From the NCBI GenBank assembly GCA_043720875.1, contig JAYSRU010000041.1, positions 1-48,851 of the forward strand: 48,851 bases of DNA. Reading direction: 5' to 3'. The position numbers and the translations under genes are program-made. The notes below the pieces were generated by a model. The model had not been told where the DNA came from. It saw only the letters and a list, made by a program, of their open reading frames with translations, and did no database searches. Positions 48,123-48,851 of this stretch are shown here, piece after piece. The first letter of the stretch is position 1. Every line of letters starts with the position of its first letter. Origin of the DNA: JAYSRU01 sp043720875 (GTDB taxonomy: Bacteria; Bacteroidota; Bacteroidia; Flavobacteriales_D; Crocinitomicaceae).

Positions 48123-48626
48123 TTAACTGATTTTTGTTAAAATGCTAGTTATAACTTTAAAATTTTTATTGATATATACAAACAGTAAAAGCAAGGCAAC
48201 GAGACCCAGAACCACAATGCCACCAATTATATAGAGTATGAAACTACTGTCAAAATTTTCGATTTTTTCCTGTTGTTTGTTTTTTTCGCCTTGTTGCAGT
48301 TCAGTATTTCTTCTTGTCAACTCTTCAATTCTACTGGCATAACAGTCAATATCCCTAATGTTTCCGTTTTGATCATAAACGGTGCGTACTGTCGTATTTT
48401 CTTTACTTACTCTATATATTGTTGTGTCTTTGAAAACTAAGTTTCCTGGACGAAACGAAACGCTGTCGCCTTTGCGAAAGGTTTTGTTTACAAACTCTTC
48501 TTTAAAATCAGTATCGGTTTTTGATTTAGCTGATTTTTTAGTTATGTCACAGCTGCAACAAATAAAAAGTAGCAATACGAGTATTACTGCATTTTTCCAA
48601 TAGTCTACAAGCAAATGTTTAAACAT
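48123..48626 (-). CDS. Putative unimolecular spanin (u-spanin-like lipoprotein)
   Basis: 167 residues. An N-terminal hydrophobic stretch (13-22) ends in FICCSCD, a lipobox-like site with Cys26 the probable lipidated residue. The middle (about 30-125) is charged and predicted helical (YASRIEELTRRNTELQQGEK). A clear C-terminal transmembrane segment follows (about 129-152, FILYIIGGIVVLGLVALLLL). An outer-membrane lipid anchor plus an inner-membrane span in one chain is the layout of u-spanins such as T1 gp11, which fuse inner and outer membranes in the last step of lysis. The next gene encodes a DUF5675 protein, so a lysis cassette is plausible. The lipobox is not canonical. Confidence 0.6.
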   Translation of the reverse strand: MFKHLLVDYWKNAVILVLLLFICCSCDITKKSAKSKTDTDFKEEFVNKTFRKGDSVSFRPGNLVFKDTTIYRVSKENTTVRTVYDQNGNIRDIDCYASRIEELTRRNTELQQGEKNKQQEKIENFDSSFILYIIGGIVVLGLVALLLLFVYINKNFKVITSILTKIS

Positions 48627-48628
48627 GA

Positions 48629-48851
48629 CTATTCTATTGTAATGGTTATTGGCGTTTTTGCCAAAAGCATTTTATCAAACAATGATTTGAAAGCTTTGCG
48701 CGATTCACCTATAAAATCTGTACTGCGTGTTCGCCCTACAAGGATGCACCCTTCAGTATGAATAGCGGCATTACCAGAGTGAATTCTAATTCCGGTAAAA
48801 TTCGGCACATTGAGTAATAATGGTAATCTTCTTTTGAAACGATTGCTCATA
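48629..48851 (-). CDS. DUF5675-family phage protein, C-terminal part (cut by window edge)
   Basis: About 73 C-terminal residues are visible; the gene most likely starts beyond the window, because family members have about 60-90 more residues before this region. LLNVPNFTGIRIHSGNAAIH then TEGCILVGRTR is the DUF5675 signature: RIHxGN with His, and TxGCILVG with Cys. The family is phage-associated; a cell-wall role is suspected because the His/Cys layout recalls L,D-transpeptidase-like folds, but it is not established. It lies 2 bp before the spanin-like gene. Confidence 0.72.
   Translation of the reverse strand, partial: MSNRFKRRLPLLLNVPNFTGIRIHSGNAAIHTEGCILVGRTRSTDFIGESRKAFKSLFDKMLLAKTPITITIE

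Noticed and set aside
14800..48851. Second attachment site (attR) within the window
   Set aside because: No second copy of the tRNA-Arg 3' end was noticed by eye; late genes continue to the right edge, so attR should be outside.
1..48851. CRISPR array or insertion sequence
   Set aside because: No regularly spaced direct repeats and no transposase gene were found on either strand.

Overview
The window looks like a member of the Flavobacteriaceae (Bacteroidota), most likely Flavobacterium or a close relative. The DNA is AT-rich. Several genes carry the Bacteroidota -7 promoter element TAnnTTTG, and Shine-Dalgarno sites are largely absent. The chromosomal genes fit this: bacillithiol enzyme BshC, thiolase, an IscS-like desulfurase and large secreted Ig-like proteins. 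No database search was possible, so the genus is an inference.

Bases 1 to about 14830 are host chromosome. They hold the 5' end of a dihydrolipoamide dehydrogenase gene (minus strand), a giant secreted repeat protein and a smaller relative, an M28-type secreted peptidase, ndk, a lipoprotein-bshC pair, a cysteine desulfurase, an NlpC/P60 hydrolase and a thiolase. A tRNA-Ser(GCT)-Pro(TGG)-Arg(TCT) operon follows, with a clear promoter and a rho-independent terminator.

From about 14830 to the right edge the window is a tailed prophage. A tyrosine integrase lies directly after tRNA-Arg, which is the probable attachment site; the other end of the prophage is outside the window. Nearly all virion genes are on the minus strand and read from right to left: DUF5675 protein and putative one-gene spanin, S49 prohead protease, major capsid protein, probable tail tube; then a coiled-coil protein, a PLD-family protein, two small terminase-like genes and the large terminase; then portal, connector and tail-completion genes; then tape measure and three distal tail/baseplate proteins that run up to the integrase.

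Two blocks interrupt this order. Block 1 (about 32.9-39.6 kb) has a tight seven-gene minus-strand operon with its own host-type promoter. It includes a PcrA-tail-like protein, a compact SNF2-like ATPase, an IbrA-like PAPS-reductase-family protein, an IbrB-like ParB protein and an XRE regulator. It converges on a plus-strand group containing a SymE-like protein and a DUF932-like protein. Block 2 (about 24.9-27.8 kb) is a set of small genes between the connector genes and the tape measure gene, including KilA-N and P22_AR_N antirepressor-type proteins, each with its own promoter region.

Two regulatory patterns stand out. A 10-bp word, TTGTGACATG on the plus strand, lies 44-59 bp before the start codon at four late-unit boundaries and may define a late-gene regulon. 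In block 2, three intergenic regions carry pairs of ACTwATAGT-like sites spaced exactly 32 bp apart. In two of them the proximal site ends exactly 7 bp before a TATATTTG box in place of a -33 element.
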